The translations under genes and the position numbers were made by a program. The notes under the pieces are model-generated. The model had not been told where the DNA came from and searched no databases. It saw nothing but the letters and a program-made list of their open reading frames with translations. From positions 186,001 to 250,000 of the forward strand of contig NZ_JAGFWR010000002.1 in assembly GCF_017599305.1 (NCBI RefSeq): 64,000 nt of DNA. Reading direction: 5' to 3'. The stretch's first letter is position 1. Every line of letters starts with the position of its first letter. Source of the DNA: Micromonospora antibiotica (GTDB lineage Bacteria > Actinomycetota > Actinomycetes > Mycobacteriales > Micromonosporaceae). Below are positions 49,553 to 58,165 of the stretch, one piece after another.

Positions 49553-51190
49553 TCACGGGGTGTAGGTCACGCCCGGGTAGTCGGCCTGCGCCTGGACGAA
49601 CTGCGCCTGCCAGTCGGTGGGCCAACCGCCGAACGCGGTGGTGGCCAGGGGTTTGAGGTTCACGCCGGCCGCGCCGCTCCAGAAGTGCACGAACTCCCCC
49701 CAGTTGAGGTCCCGCGCGTAGACCCCGTCGAACTGGTGAAAATGCTGGGAGAGCAACTGGAAGAACTTGTTGAGCACGACCTTGCCACCGTAGTTCTGGT
49801 AGATCGGGTAGAACCAGTCCCGGAACCAGTAGGTGTTGGCGACCGGGAAATTGTCGGAGGTGAGCAGCTTGGCGTTCTTCCAGCGGGTGGCGTCGGTGGT
49901 CCGCCCGGTGCCGACGTAGCAGTCGTACTGGAATATCTCGGCCCACTTGCTGTCACCCCAGATGCCGTACGCGGGTGAGCCGTTCACGCCGAACGCGGTG
50001 AACTCGACGGTGTGGTTCATCTCGTGGGAGACGACGTCCTCGTTGAGGTCGGTGTTTCCCCAGCCGCCGCCGCTCATGTCGTTGACGTCGCGGAATGCCG
50101 TGTTGGGGTCGAACTGGCTCAGCGCGAACCCGCCCGATCCCGCGTCGTCGTGCAGCACCTCGTACAGCCGCTGGCCGCTCAGGTTGCCGTAGTTGGCCTG
50201 GACGTACTCCCAGATCTGTTTGGCGTAGTCCTTCACCCAGGTCAGGTCGGTCGAGGCCAGACCCGGATCGCGGTAGATGGCCACGTTGGCGTCGTAGTAG
50301 TAGCGGGTGAGCGTCTCGTTGGGGGCGTGCCAGGTCTCGGTCCAGGTGGTGGCCGGGGTGGCGCTGAGGGTGGTGGTGTCGGCGGTGGCGTAGCTGGAGT
50401 TGCCGGCCACCCCCTCGGCCCGCAGCCGGTAGTAGTAGTGGGTGCCCGCCGGCAGTTTCAGGTTGTGGTACTTGGTGGTGCTGGCCGGCAGCACGTACGC
50501 GGTGCTCCAGGTGCTGCCGTTGGTCGAGCGTTCCAGCCGGTAGGCCGTCTCCCACCGGGTGTTGTCGGTCCAGGTGAGCTGGATCTGGTCGGTGGCGGCG
50601 GTGGCGACCAGTCCGGTCGGCGCGGCCGGCGCCGGGGTGGTGGCGGTGGTGGTCCCGTAGATCTGCCACTCGCCGATCTGCATGTTGACCGACCCGTTGG
50701 TGGCGGTGACCCGCAGCCGGTAGTACCGGTAGGCGTTGGTGTTGCCGAACGAGTAGGTGTTGCGGTGGAAGCCGGTGATGAACGTCTGGTTGCTCTGGGT
50801 GTCCAGCGGTGTCCAGCTGCTGCCGGTGGTGGAGGCCTCGAAGACCCAGCTGCGTGGGTTACGGTCGGGCCAGTCGTTGGCGGAGGTGACGGCGTAGCTG
50901 GTCACCACGGCGGCCGTGGTCGCCTCGAACTGGATCCAGCCGGCGCCGCTGTAGGTGAAGTACTTGCGGTAGGGCGTGTTGTCGACGATCTTGTCGATGC
51001 CCTCGAGTCCGGTGGTCCCCCACTGGTCGGTGATGGTGCCGGGGGTGTCGGTGATGTCCACCGCGGCGGCGAGGTGGACACCGGCGAGGTGGCTCGGGGT
51101 CCCCGCGAGGAGCAGGACGATCGCGGCCACCGCGGCGAGCAGGGGCAGTGCCGTGCCCGGGGGGCGGCGGCGGATCGGGTCAGCGCGCAT
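49553..51190 (-). CDS. Secreted HExxH metallopeptidase-like protein with discoidin and Fn3 domains
   Basis: A 545-aa exported protein. Residues 1-~43 are a signal peptide. Residues ~50-190 form a discoidin/F5-8C (CBM32-like) domain (PYRKYFTYSGAGWIQFE, YRYYRLRVTATNGS, QIGEWQIYG). Residues ~200-290 are a fibronectin type III domain. The C-terminal ~250 residues contain HEMNH (389-393), a gluzincin-like HExxH zinc site, with a later Glu (KWAEIFQYD) as possible third ligand. I know no described peptidase family by sight that fits this domain. ATG 51190 follows GAGAGGAA. Confidence 0.75.
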   Translation of the reverse strand: MRADPIRRRPPGTALPLLAAVAAIVLLLAGTPSHLAGVHLAAAVDITDTPGTITDQWGTTGLEGIDKIVDNTPYRKYFTYSGAGWIQFEATTAAVVTSYAVTSANDWPDRNPRSWVFEASTTGSSWTPLDTQSNQTFITGFHRNTYSFGNTNAYRYYRLRVTATNGSVNMQIGEWQIYGTTTATTPAPAAPTGLVATAATDQIQLTWTDNTRWETAYRLERSTNGSTWSTAYVLPASTTKYHNLKLPAGTHYYYRLRAEGVAGNSSYATADTTTLSATPATTWTETWHAPNETLTRYYYDANVAIYRDPGLASTDLTWVKDYAKQIWEYVQANYGNLSGQRLYEVLHDDAGSGGFALSQFDPNTAFRDVNDMSGGGWGNTDLNEDVVSHEMNHTVEFTAFGVNGSPAYGIWGDSKWAEIFQYDCYVGTGRTTDATRWKNAKLLTSDNFPVANTYWFRDWFYPIYQNYGGKVVLNKFFQLLSQHFHQFDGVYARDLNWGEFVHFWSGAAGVNLKPLATTAFGGWPTDWQAQFVQAQADYPGVTYTP

Positions 51191-51716
51191 GGAGTGGGTT
51201 CCTCTCGGCGTGGTCGGTCCTGACCGGTGCGTGCCGGGAGTCGATGCCACCTCCCGGTGACCCCCACGCACGCGACACCACGACCCGCCCGGCGTTTCTC
51301 GGGATCGGTCGTGTAATAGGTGGCGGGGAATTGCTCCGGAATGCCTTCGCCAGGAGCTTGACGAATCGGCCGCGCGACACCGGAATAGCATTCGATGTGG
51401 ATACCGCGACCGCTCCCCGTTGACCGTCTGCGCACCGAATACTAGTTGCGGCATAGCAAGTGGTCAATGAGATCTCCTTCTCATCGATAAGCGGGAAATG
51501 CATTTGAATAGATATCCCACCCGTGGGAGGCGACCCGGGACGGCAGCCGGGGCCGGGGCACCTGGCGACCCGGCCACCAACCGGTCCGGACGCGCGGCGG
51601 GCCTGGCCGGCCGTCGTTCACCCCTGCCCCGCGTGCCGTGCAGCGGCCGTTCATCCTCCTCTCGGAGGCTTCGTCACCGACACGGTCGACATCCGGATCA
51701 TGTGGAGGGCTCCGCA
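51191..51716. other. 526-bp divergent regulatory region
   Basis: No gene is evident. It holds an AT-rich patch (about 51340-51520) unusual for this genome. On the minus strand TTGACC (51467-51462) and TAGTAT (51444-51439) are 17 bp apart, a good promoter for the HExxH gene that would give a ~240-base 5' leader. The plus-strand promoter of the PHP gene should also lie here, but I cannot place it. Confidence 0.5.
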
Positions 51717-53222
51717 GTGCAGCACAGGGATTCCGAGGACGCCACAGGCGGTCAGCTGTCACGCCGCCAACTGGTGAAATACGCGGGCTTCGGCGCGACG
51801 CTCGCCGCCGCCGGCCCGTTCGTGGGGGTCGAGGCGGCCCACGCCGACCCGGACCGGCAGGATCAGGCGCAGGCCGACCCGGGCCGGCCCGACAACCGGG
51901 TCTGGCGGGCCGGCGACCACCACATCCACTCCGAGTACAGCGGGGACTTCGACACCTCGACGAACCCGCCGACGTTCCGCAAGGGCGCCGACGCGGTCTA
52001 CCCGATCGTCACCAACGCGATCATGGCGAAGAACTTCGGGCTGACCTGGGCGATGTGCACCGACCACGGCGGGCCGACACACTCCAAGGTGAACCTGGAG
52101 CAGGCGTACCCCGATCTGCTGCGGTCGCGTCGCCTGGTGCCCGAGGTGTTGCAGTTCTGGGGGATGGAGTTCGACGCCCCGGCGATGGACCACCACACCC
52201 TGATGATCCCGCGGCACGCCGACGAGGCGAAGCAGCTCTTCGAGCTGGAGAGCCGGTTCGCCAAGCGGGACCCGTTCCCGGCCGACCCGGGCCGGGACAC
52301 CGAGGCCAAGATGGTGGAGTTCCTCAAGGTGGCGCGGAACATGCCGCACAAGCCACTGGTGATCGCCCACCACACCTCCCGTTCGGCGACCGGGCTCGGG
52401 GTCTACGGCCAGGACCTGCCGCACGAGTTCCGCAACGGCAACGACGCGGCCCCGGACGTGTACGTCGGCTTCGAGGGTGCCCCGGGCCACCAGGCGGGCC
52501 CGCTCAACGGCAGCGCGCGCGGCGGCTACGGCAACCACCCCACCTACGGCGGCTACGACCAGGCGACCGCCCGGGTCGGTGGGCTGTGGGACGCGCTGCT
52601 CGGGGAGGGGCGGCACTGGTGGATCACCGCGACCTCCGACTCGCACGTGCACTGGACCCGGGGCGGCACCGACTTCTGGCCGGGTGAGTACAGCAAGACC
52701 TACGTGCTGGCCCGGCAGGAGTACCACGACATCATGGACGGCCTGCGGCACGGGCGGATCTTCGTCACCACCGGCGACCTGATCAACCGGCTCGACGTCA
52801 CCGCCAGCAGCCAGGGGCACTCGGCCGGGGCGGGCGAGACCATCACCGTCAGCCGGCGCAACCGTACCGACGTGGACGTCGTGATCCGGTTCCGGCCGCC
52901 GGCCGGGACGAACGGCAACGGGGACCGCCCGCAGGTCCGGCGGGTGGACCTGATCGTCGGGCAGGTCACCGGTCCGAGCGTCGACCGGGACGCCGACACC
53001 AACCCGACCACCGCCGTGGTGGCCCGGTTCGGCCCGCGCGACTGGCAGCAGCAGGGCGCGCAGTACGTCATCCGGCACACCCTGCGCGACGTCGGGACCG
53101 ACAGCTACCTGCGGGTACGCGGCACCAGCACCGACGAGGCCGAGCCGCTCGCCGACGGGCTGGAGAGCCCGTGGAGCGACCTGTGGTTCTACTCCAACCC
53201 GGTGTTCGTCCGGGTGCGCTGA
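51717..53222 (+). CDS. Tat-exported PHP-domain phosphoesterase-like protein
   Basis: A 501-aa protein. S15-R16-R17-QLVK and the following Ala-rich helix, cut near AHA-D (43/44), form a twin-arginine signal, so it is exported folded. The PHP fold starts with GDHHIHSEYSG (H69, H71 metal ligands) and continues with CTDHGGPTHSK and IAHHTSRS; ATSDSHVHW gives the closing ligands. PHP domains bind two or three metals and usually cleave phosphoesters; the substrate here is unknown. The C-terminal ~130 residues are a beta-sandwich (VTASSQGHSAGAGETITV). GTG 51717 follows GGAGGG. Confidence 0.82.
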   Translation: MQHRDSEDATGGQLSRRQLVKYAGFGATLAAAGPFVGVEAAHADPDRQDQAQADPGRPDNRVWRAGDHHIHSEYSGDFDTSTNPPTFRKGADAVYPIVTNAIMAKNFGLTWAMCTDHGGPTHSKVNLEQAYPDLLRSRRLVPEVLQFWGMEFDAPAMDHHTLMIPRHADEAKQLFELESRFAKRDPFPADPGRDTEAKMVEFLKVARNMPHKPLVIAHHTSRSATGLGVYGQDLPHEFRNGNDAAPDVYVGFEGAPGHQAGPLNGSARGGYGNHPTYGGYDQATARVGGLWDALLGEGRHWWITATSDSHVHWTRGGTDFWPGEYSKTYVLARQEYHDIMDGLRHGRIFVTTGDLINRLDVTASSQGHSAGAGETITVSRRNRTDVDVVIRFRPPAGTNGNGDRPQVRRVDLIVGQVTGPSVDRDADTNPTTAVVARFGPRDWQQQGAQYVIRHTLRDVGTDSYLRVRGTSTDEAEPLADGLESPWSDLWFYSNPVFVRVR

Positions 53223-53227
53223 CCGCC

Positions 53228-53260
53228 CGGTCCCGGCCCGCCGACGGCGGGCCGGGACCG
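53228..53260. terminator. Perfect 15-bp hairpin after the PHP gene
   Basis: Arms 53228-53242 and 53246-53260 with a 3-base loop, beginning 6 bases past the stop codon. It should end the PHP transcript before the M14 gene. Confidence 0.8.
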
Positions 53261-53420
53261 CCCACACCCGGTCGACGACGGTGAATATGATCCGGCGTAC
53301 GGCGCGGATCTTCCCGGGCGGACGAGAGTCCAGGGTGGACGCCGAGTCGCCATCAAACGCCCGTGTTCGAGCGGGTGTGGGGCAATTGGCGAATCGCGTA
53401 CCGGCCCCCGGTTGTGAATC

Positions 53421-53450
53421 TTGACCACCCGAAAGCGCAGGTCATACGCT
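53421..53450 (+). promoter_or_regulatory. Probable promoter of the M14 carboxypeptidase gene
   Basis: TTGACC (53421-53426) and TACGCT (53445-53450) are separated by 18 bp, the same spacing as in the pectinase promoters. Transcription would start about 40 bases before the ATG. Confidence 0.5.
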
Positions 53451-53496
53451 CCGGGCACCCTTGGTTCATTTCCCGGGAAGGGAAACGAAACGCCTC

Positions 53497-56316
53497 ATGC
53501 GAACGCCGATAATCCGCTCCGCATCGCTTTCCCGCCAGCGGTTGGCCAGCGCCGCCGCCATCGTCCTGCTGGCCGGCATCACCGCCCTGCTGGTCGGCCC
53601 GCCCGCCGCGGCGGCACCCCCGACGACCTGCAGTACCGATCCCACCGACCGGCTGGCCTCGGTGCCCAGCCCGGAGAGCTTCCTCGGCTTCCCGCTCGGC
53701 ACCGGCCAGGAACGGGTGGTCACCAACGAGGAGGTGCGGGGTTACCTCACCGCCGTGGACACCGCGTCGAAGCGGGTCGTCACCGGCGTGATGGGCACCA
53801 GTGTGCTCGGCCAGCCGCTGCCGTACGCGATCGTGTCCAACGAGCGCAACGTGCGGCCGGCCGTACTCAAGGGCATCGCCGAGGACGTCCGCTCGCTGCG
53901 CGACCCCCGGGTGCTCGGCCAGCAGCAGGCCGGTGAGATCGCCGAGGCGGCGCCGGCCATCGTCTGGGTGACGGCCAACGTGCACGGCGGCGAGAAGAGC
54001 GGCACCGACGCCGCCCTCAAGACCCTGTACGAGCTGGCCGCCGGCCTGTCCTGCGAGGTCCAGCAGCGCAACGACAACCTGGTCACCATCATCGTGCCGA
54101 CGCAGAACCCGGACGGCCGCGACGCCAGCCGCCGGCAGAACGAGTACGGCTTCGACATGAACCGGGACTGGTTCGCCCGCACCCAGCAGGAGACCGACGG
54201 CAAGCTCGAACTGATGCGGAAGTACCCGCCGCAGGTCTTCATCGACGCGCACGAGATGGGCGGCCGGCAGTACTTCTTCCCACCCAACGCCGACCCGATC
54301 CACCACGAGATCTCCGGCGAGGCGGTCGACTGGATCAACCGGATCGGCGAGGCCAACAAGGCCGGCTTCGGCTACAACGGCGCATGTGACGCCACGGTGA
54401 CCACGGAGTGCTATTTCAACTACTCCACCTACGACCTGTTCTTCATGGGGTACGGCGACACGGTGCCGGCCGCCGGCTTCGGGGCCGCCGGCATGACCTT
54501 CGAGAAGGGCAGCTCGTCGGCGGTGGCCGACCGGGTGCAGCAGCAGTTCCACACCCAGTGGTCGACGCTGGGCTGGGCGGCGGCACACAAGGTCGAGGTG
54601 CTCACCGGCTGGTTCAAGATCTGGAAGGACGCCCTCGCCCAGGGCCGGGCCGGCACGTTGGAGCCCAACGAGGTGGTCCAGCCGACCAACACCGTGCAGT
54701 TCCCGGTGCCGGCGCAGACCGTCCGGTCGTACTTCCTGCTGCCCGACCGGCAGCTCGCCGACGCCCGCCAGCTCGTCGAGCGGCTGCGCCGGATGGACGT
54801 CGAGGTCTACCAGGTGAAGAAGGCCGTCAAGCTGCCCACCGCGAAGCTCTTCGGTGGCCGTTCGGCGACCAACCTGACCGTGCCGGTCGGGTCGTACTGG
54901 ATCCCGATGAACCAGCCGCAGAAGCACTGGATCCAGGCGATCATGGGTGAGGACCCGTACACGCCGTTCCCGTACTTCTATGACGTGTCGTCGTGGAGCA
55001 ACCCGCTGCTGATGGGTCTCAACGCCGTCTACACCGGCGCGGACGTCAAGCCCAACGCGGAGCTGATCGACAAGATCCAGAACACCGGTGGCGGCAAGAT
55101 CCTCGCCGCGCCGCCGTTGAAGGGCTCCTACACCTACGCGCTGGACTCCGCCGCCGCGGCCGAGTTCACCTTCACCCTGCTGGGTCAGGACGTGCAGCTG
55201 GTCCGGGACCTGGACAGCGGCGAGGTGGGGATGCCGGCCGGCGCGTTGACGCCGGAGCTGAACACCACGGCCAAGAAGCTGGGCGTCACGCTCACCCCGT
55301 ACACCACGGCGGCCGTCGGCACCCCGATCAGCCGGCCGGACGTCGGCCTGTTCCAGGGCACCGGTATCTCCACCACCTCCGGCTCGCACGGCGAGGCCCG
55401 GTACGTGCTGGGCAAGCGGTGGGGCCTGGACCTCACCCCGGTCACCACCGCCGACATCAACGACAACACCCCCGCCTTCACCGGCCGCACGGTGCTGCTG
55501 GTGCCGGACGGCAGCAACGCGACAGGTGGGCTGACCGCGACCGGGCAGGCCAACCTGCGCGCCTGGATCGCCCAGGGCCACACCTACCTGGGCCTGCGCA
55601 ACGAGGGCACCCGGATGGCCCGCGCCGCCGGTCTCACCTCCACCACCGAGAAGCCGAAGCCGACCGGCTACACGGTGATCGGCTCGCACCTGCGGGTCGA
55701 CGTGGACCCGGACAGCCCGGTCGGGCTGGGCCGGCCGGCGGAGGACTTCGAGTTCAACAACAACGACCCGATCCTCACCCCGAGCAGCACCGGCCGCAAC
55801 GTGCTGCGTTACCCCAGCGGGGACACCTTCTGGGCCAACGGCTACACCGTGCAGGGTGACGCGCTCAAGGGCACCGTGGCGGTGGTGGACGAGCCGACCG
55901 GCGCCGGTCGGGCGGTGCTGTTCGCGTTCAACCCGCTGTTCCGGGCGTACAACGAGAGTGGCCTGCACCTGGTGGCCAACGCGCTGCTCTACCCGGGTGG
56001 CGGCCCGGCGGCCCGGACCGCGTCGCCGGTGCCGGTCGACCCGGCCCGCGCCGCCGCGGCGGCGGCACCGGTGGCGGAGAACCTGGGCGGACAGTGGCGG
56101 CCGTTCACCCTCCAGGTGGCCGCCGGTGACCTGGCCCGCGCCGAGGCGGTCGTGCAGCGGTACACCGACACCGCGCGGGTCACCGTGGCGGGCGGCTCGG
56201 CGTACCTGGTGATCCCCAACCCGGCGGGTCTGCAGGTCGACGAGCACCCGTTCCTGGGTGACCTGGTCCGCACCCTGCGGGCCGAACAGGTCCCGCTGCG
56301 TTCCGTGGTGGGTTAG
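53497..56316 (+). CDS. Secreted M14 family zinc carboxypeptidase, long form
   Basis: A 939-aa exported protein. A signal peptide ends near AAAA-PP (~43). The M14 domain covers about residues 60-370: zinc ligands H163 and E166 in NVHGGEKSG, H252 in FIDAHEMGG, NPDGRD and MNRDWFAR for substrate binding, and catalytic E336 in MTFEKGSSS. The following ~560 residues hold an extra domain with an IRS-like glutamine-amidotransferase-type fold hint (LLVPDGSNATGGLTATGQAN) and a C-terminal beta region. The enzyme should trim C-terminal residues from peptides outside the cell. ATG 53497 follows a purine run (GGGAAGGGAAACG). Confidence 0.88.
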   Translation: MRTPIIRSASLSRQRLASAAAIVLLAGITALLVGPPAAAAPPTTCSTDPTDRLASVPSPESFLGFPLGTGQERVVTNEEVRGYLTAVDTASKRVVTGVMGTSVLGQPLPYAIVSNERNVRPAVLKGIAEDVRSLRDPRVLGQQQAGEIAEAAPAIVWVTANVHGGEKSGTDAALKTLYELAAGLSCEVQQRNDNLVTIIVPTQNPDGRDASRRQNEYGFDMNRDWFARTQQETDGKLELMRKYPPQVFIDAHEMGGRQYFFPPNADPIHHEISGEAVDWINRIGEANKAGFGYNGACDATVTTECYFNYSTYDLFFMGYGDTVPAAGFGAAGMTFEKGSSSAVADRVQQQFHTQWSTLGWAAAHKVEVLTGWFKIWKDALAQGRAGTLEPNEVVQPTNTVQFPVPAQTVRSYFLLPDRQLADARQLVERLRRMDVEVYQVKKAVKLPTAKLFGGRSATNLTVPVGSYWIPMNQPQKHWIQAIMGEDPYTPFPYFYDVSSWSNPLLMGLNAVYTGADVKPNAELIDKIQNTGGGKILAAPPLKGSYTYALDSAAAAEFTFTLLGQDVQLVRDLDSGEVGMPAGALTPELNTTAKKLGVTLTPYTTAAVGTPISRPDVGLFQGTGISTTSGSHGEARYVLGKRWGLDLTPVTTADINDNTPAFTGRTVLLVPDGSNATGGLTATGQANLRAWIAQGHTYLGLRNEGTRMARAAGLTSTTEKPKPTGYTVIGSHLRVDVDPDSPVGLGRPAEDFEFNNNDPILTPSSTGRNVLRYPSGDTFWANGYTVQGDALKGTVAVVDEPTGAGRAVLFAFNPLFRAYNESGLHLVANALLYPGGGPAARTASPVPVDPARAAAAAAPVAENLGGQWRPFTLQVAAGDLARAEAVVQRYTDTARVTVAGGSAYLVIPNPAGLQVDEHPFLGDLVRTLRAEQVPLRSVVG

Positions 56317-56325
56317 CACCCGTCA

Positions 56326-56361
56326 GGGTGGGGGCGACGCCGTGCGGCGTCGCCCCCACCC
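56326..56361. terminator. Perfect 16-bp hairpin after the M14 gene
   Basis: Arms 56326-56341 and 56346-56361 are exact inverted repeats with the loop GTGC, starting 10 bases past the stop codon. It is the strongest terminator candidate in the window. Confidence 0.85.
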
Positions 56362-56394
56362 GCCCGGGCATCCCGGGCGATCCGGTCCGGTGGC

Positions 56395-56467
56395 GGGCCG
56401 GCCACCCGCCCCGGGCAATCCGCGCGGGTGCCCGGGCCGGCCACTCGCCCCCGGGCACCCCGCGCGG
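56395..56467. repeat. Two imperfect ~33-bp direct repeats upstream of the methyltransferase
   Basis: 56395-56427 and 56434-56467 share GGGCCGGCCAC, then CGCC and CGGGCA blocks and end CGCGCGG, with one inserted base in the second copy. They lie just before the methyltransferase start. Confidence 0.6.
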
Positions 56468-56500
56468 AGCCGGTGATCCGACGTCGGCTAGGAACGGTGC

Positions 56501-58096
56501 ATGCCCCGCTACCTGCTGTTTCCCGGCCGACATCACCTGCTGACCCGGTTCCAGGCCGACTATCTGCACCGGCTCGCCACCGGTGGTCGCCCCGACGCTG
56601 CCGACGGCGACCACGCCGGTGCCGACGCCGGGCCGACCGGCACCGCCGGCCGGGTCACCGACGACGAGGCCACCGTGGTCTGGGCGGTCACCTCGGCCAA
56701 CCACGAGAACACCCGCCGCAACCCGGTCCCCTACCACCGGCGGGAGGCGGCGATCGAGCGGTTCAGCGTGCTGGCCGGGCTGCGGTCGGTGGTGGTGCCG
56801 GTCTTCGACACCGCCGAGACCGACCGGTTCGCCGAGGTGACCCTGAAGAACGTCGCGGCGACCGCCGGCCTGGAGCTGACCCCGGAGAACACCGTGGTCG
56901 CCTGCTCGACCCCGCAGGTCGCCGCCATGTACGCCGGGCTGGGGTTCCCGATCGCCGGGGTGGAGGCCGACGTCGACCCGACCCCCGCCCGGCCCTGGGA
57001 CGTGCTGCTGGGGCTGGCCGCCGACGACCCGTCGTGGCGGGAGCTGGCCCACCCGGCGACCCTCGACGTCTACGCCCGCTACCGGCTCGACGACCTGGTC
57101 CGCTCGGTGGTCAACGATCCGGTGGTCGGGGACGAGGGCGGGTTGACCGCCACCCGCGACTACCGCACGTACGCCGAGGCGTTCGCCGATGCGGCGCAGC
57201 GCAAGTGGGCGGCGGTGCGCGAGCACGTGCGGCCCGGCCGGATCGTCGACGTCGGCTGCGGCGCGGGCGCGGTGCTGGAGCTGGCCGACCGGGAGCCGAC
57301 GCTGCGCGAGAGCGACCTGATCGGGGTCGAGGTGGCCCGGCACCTCTACGAGGAGTGCGTGCACAAGAAGGCACAGGGCTTCTTCGCCAACCCGAACGTG
57401 TTCTTCTACCGCCGCAACGTGCTCGGCGGGGCGGTGTTCGCGCCCCGCTCGGTGGACACCACGATGACCTTCGCGCTGACCCACGAGATCTGGTCGTACG
57501 GCGATCAGATGGCGTCGCTGCGCCGGTTCGTGCAGGCCATCTACGACCACACGGTGCCCGGCGGGGTGTGGATCAACAGTGACGTGTGCGGACCGGACGG
57601 CCGGGACCGGACGGTACGGCTGCGGCTGTCGACGACCGACGGGGCGAACCCGGCCCGGCCCCACCCCGACCTCGCGGCGCTGCCGGCCGACCAGGTGGCC
57701 GAGCGGCTCGCCGGGCTGTCGACGCGGGCCCGGTTGGACCAGTTCGCCGTCGACTACCGGTTCCCGTTCGGGTTCCGCCCGGTCGACGACGGTACCGGGG
57801 CGGTGGTCGAGCTGCCGCTCGGCTCGGCGATGGACTTCCTCACCCGCAAGGACTACACCGACAACTGGCTGTCCGAGACGCAGGAGGAGTTCTGCGGGCT
57901 GGAGTGGGCCGACTGGAAGGCGCTGCTGGCCGACGTGGGCTTCGAGGTCGACCCCGCCAGCGGCCCGTACCGCAACGACTGGATCGTCACCCACCGGCTC
58001 GCGCCGACCGCCGAGCTGTCCGCGCTGGACGGCAGCCCGCTGGACTGGCCGGTGACGCACGTGCTGCTGGTCGCCCGCCGGCCGGTCAACACCTGA
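56501..58096 (+). CDS. Fusion of a degenerate nucleotidylyltransferase-like domain to a SAM methyltransferase
   Basis: A 531-aa cytoplasmic protein. Residues 1-~175 look like an NMN adenylyltransferase (NadM)-type fold: a FPGRHHLLTRFQ loop stands where GRFQPxHxGH is expected, and WAVTSANHENTRRNPVPYH stands where the SAQxxxTxxNPF stretch is expected. The HxGH catalytic motif is not intact. From ~245 a class I methyltransferase begins with IVDVGCGAGAVLEL (248-261), followed by LIGVEVARHLYEEC and TFALTHEIWSYG. Acceptor unknown. ATG 56501 is the only reasonable start. The gene is single, between two terminators. Confidence 0.82.
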   Translation: MPRYLLFPGRHHLLTRFQADYLHRLATGGRPDAADGDHAGADAGPTGTAGRVTDDEATVVWAVTSANHENTRRNPVPYHRREAAIERFSVLAGLRSVVVPVFDTAETDRFAEVTLKNVAATAGLELTPENTVVACSTPQVAAMYAGLGFPIAGVEADVDPTPARPWDVLLGLAADDPSWRELAHPATLDVYARYRLDDLVRSVVNDPVVGDEGGLTATRDYRTYAEAFADAAQRKWAAVREHVRPGRIVDVGCGAGAVLELADREPTLRESDLIGVEVARHLYEECVHKKAQGFFANPNVFFYRRNVLGGAVFAPRSVDTTMTFALTHEIWSYGDQMASLRRFVQAIYDHTVPGGVWINSDVCGPDGRDRTVRLRLSTTDGANPARPHPDLAALPADQVAERLAGLSTRARLDQFAVDYRFPFGFRPVDDGTGAVVELPLGSAMDFLTRKDYTDNWLSETQEEFCGLEWADWKALLADVGFEVDPASGPYRNDWIVTHRLAPTAELSALDGSPLDWPVTHVLLVARRPVNT

Positions 58097-58114
58097 TCCG
58101 GCGGGAGACGGAAG

Positions 58115-58147
58115 GCCGGGGGCGGGGGGAATCCCCCCGCCCCCGGC
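58115..58147. terminator. Perfect 15-bp hairpin between converging genes
   Basis: Arms 58115-58129 and 58133-58147 enclose the loop AAT. It serves both the methyltransferase (plus) and the Pro-rich membrane protein (minus). Confidence 0.85.
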
Positions 58148-58165
58148 ACCGCCGTCAGGAGCCGG

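Noticed and set aside
53353..56319. 988-residue minus-strand open frame opposite the M14 gene
   Set aside because: It is a high-GC shadow: low-complexity His/Arg/Gly/Gln-rich translation without motifs, while the plus strand encodes a complete carboxypeptidase.
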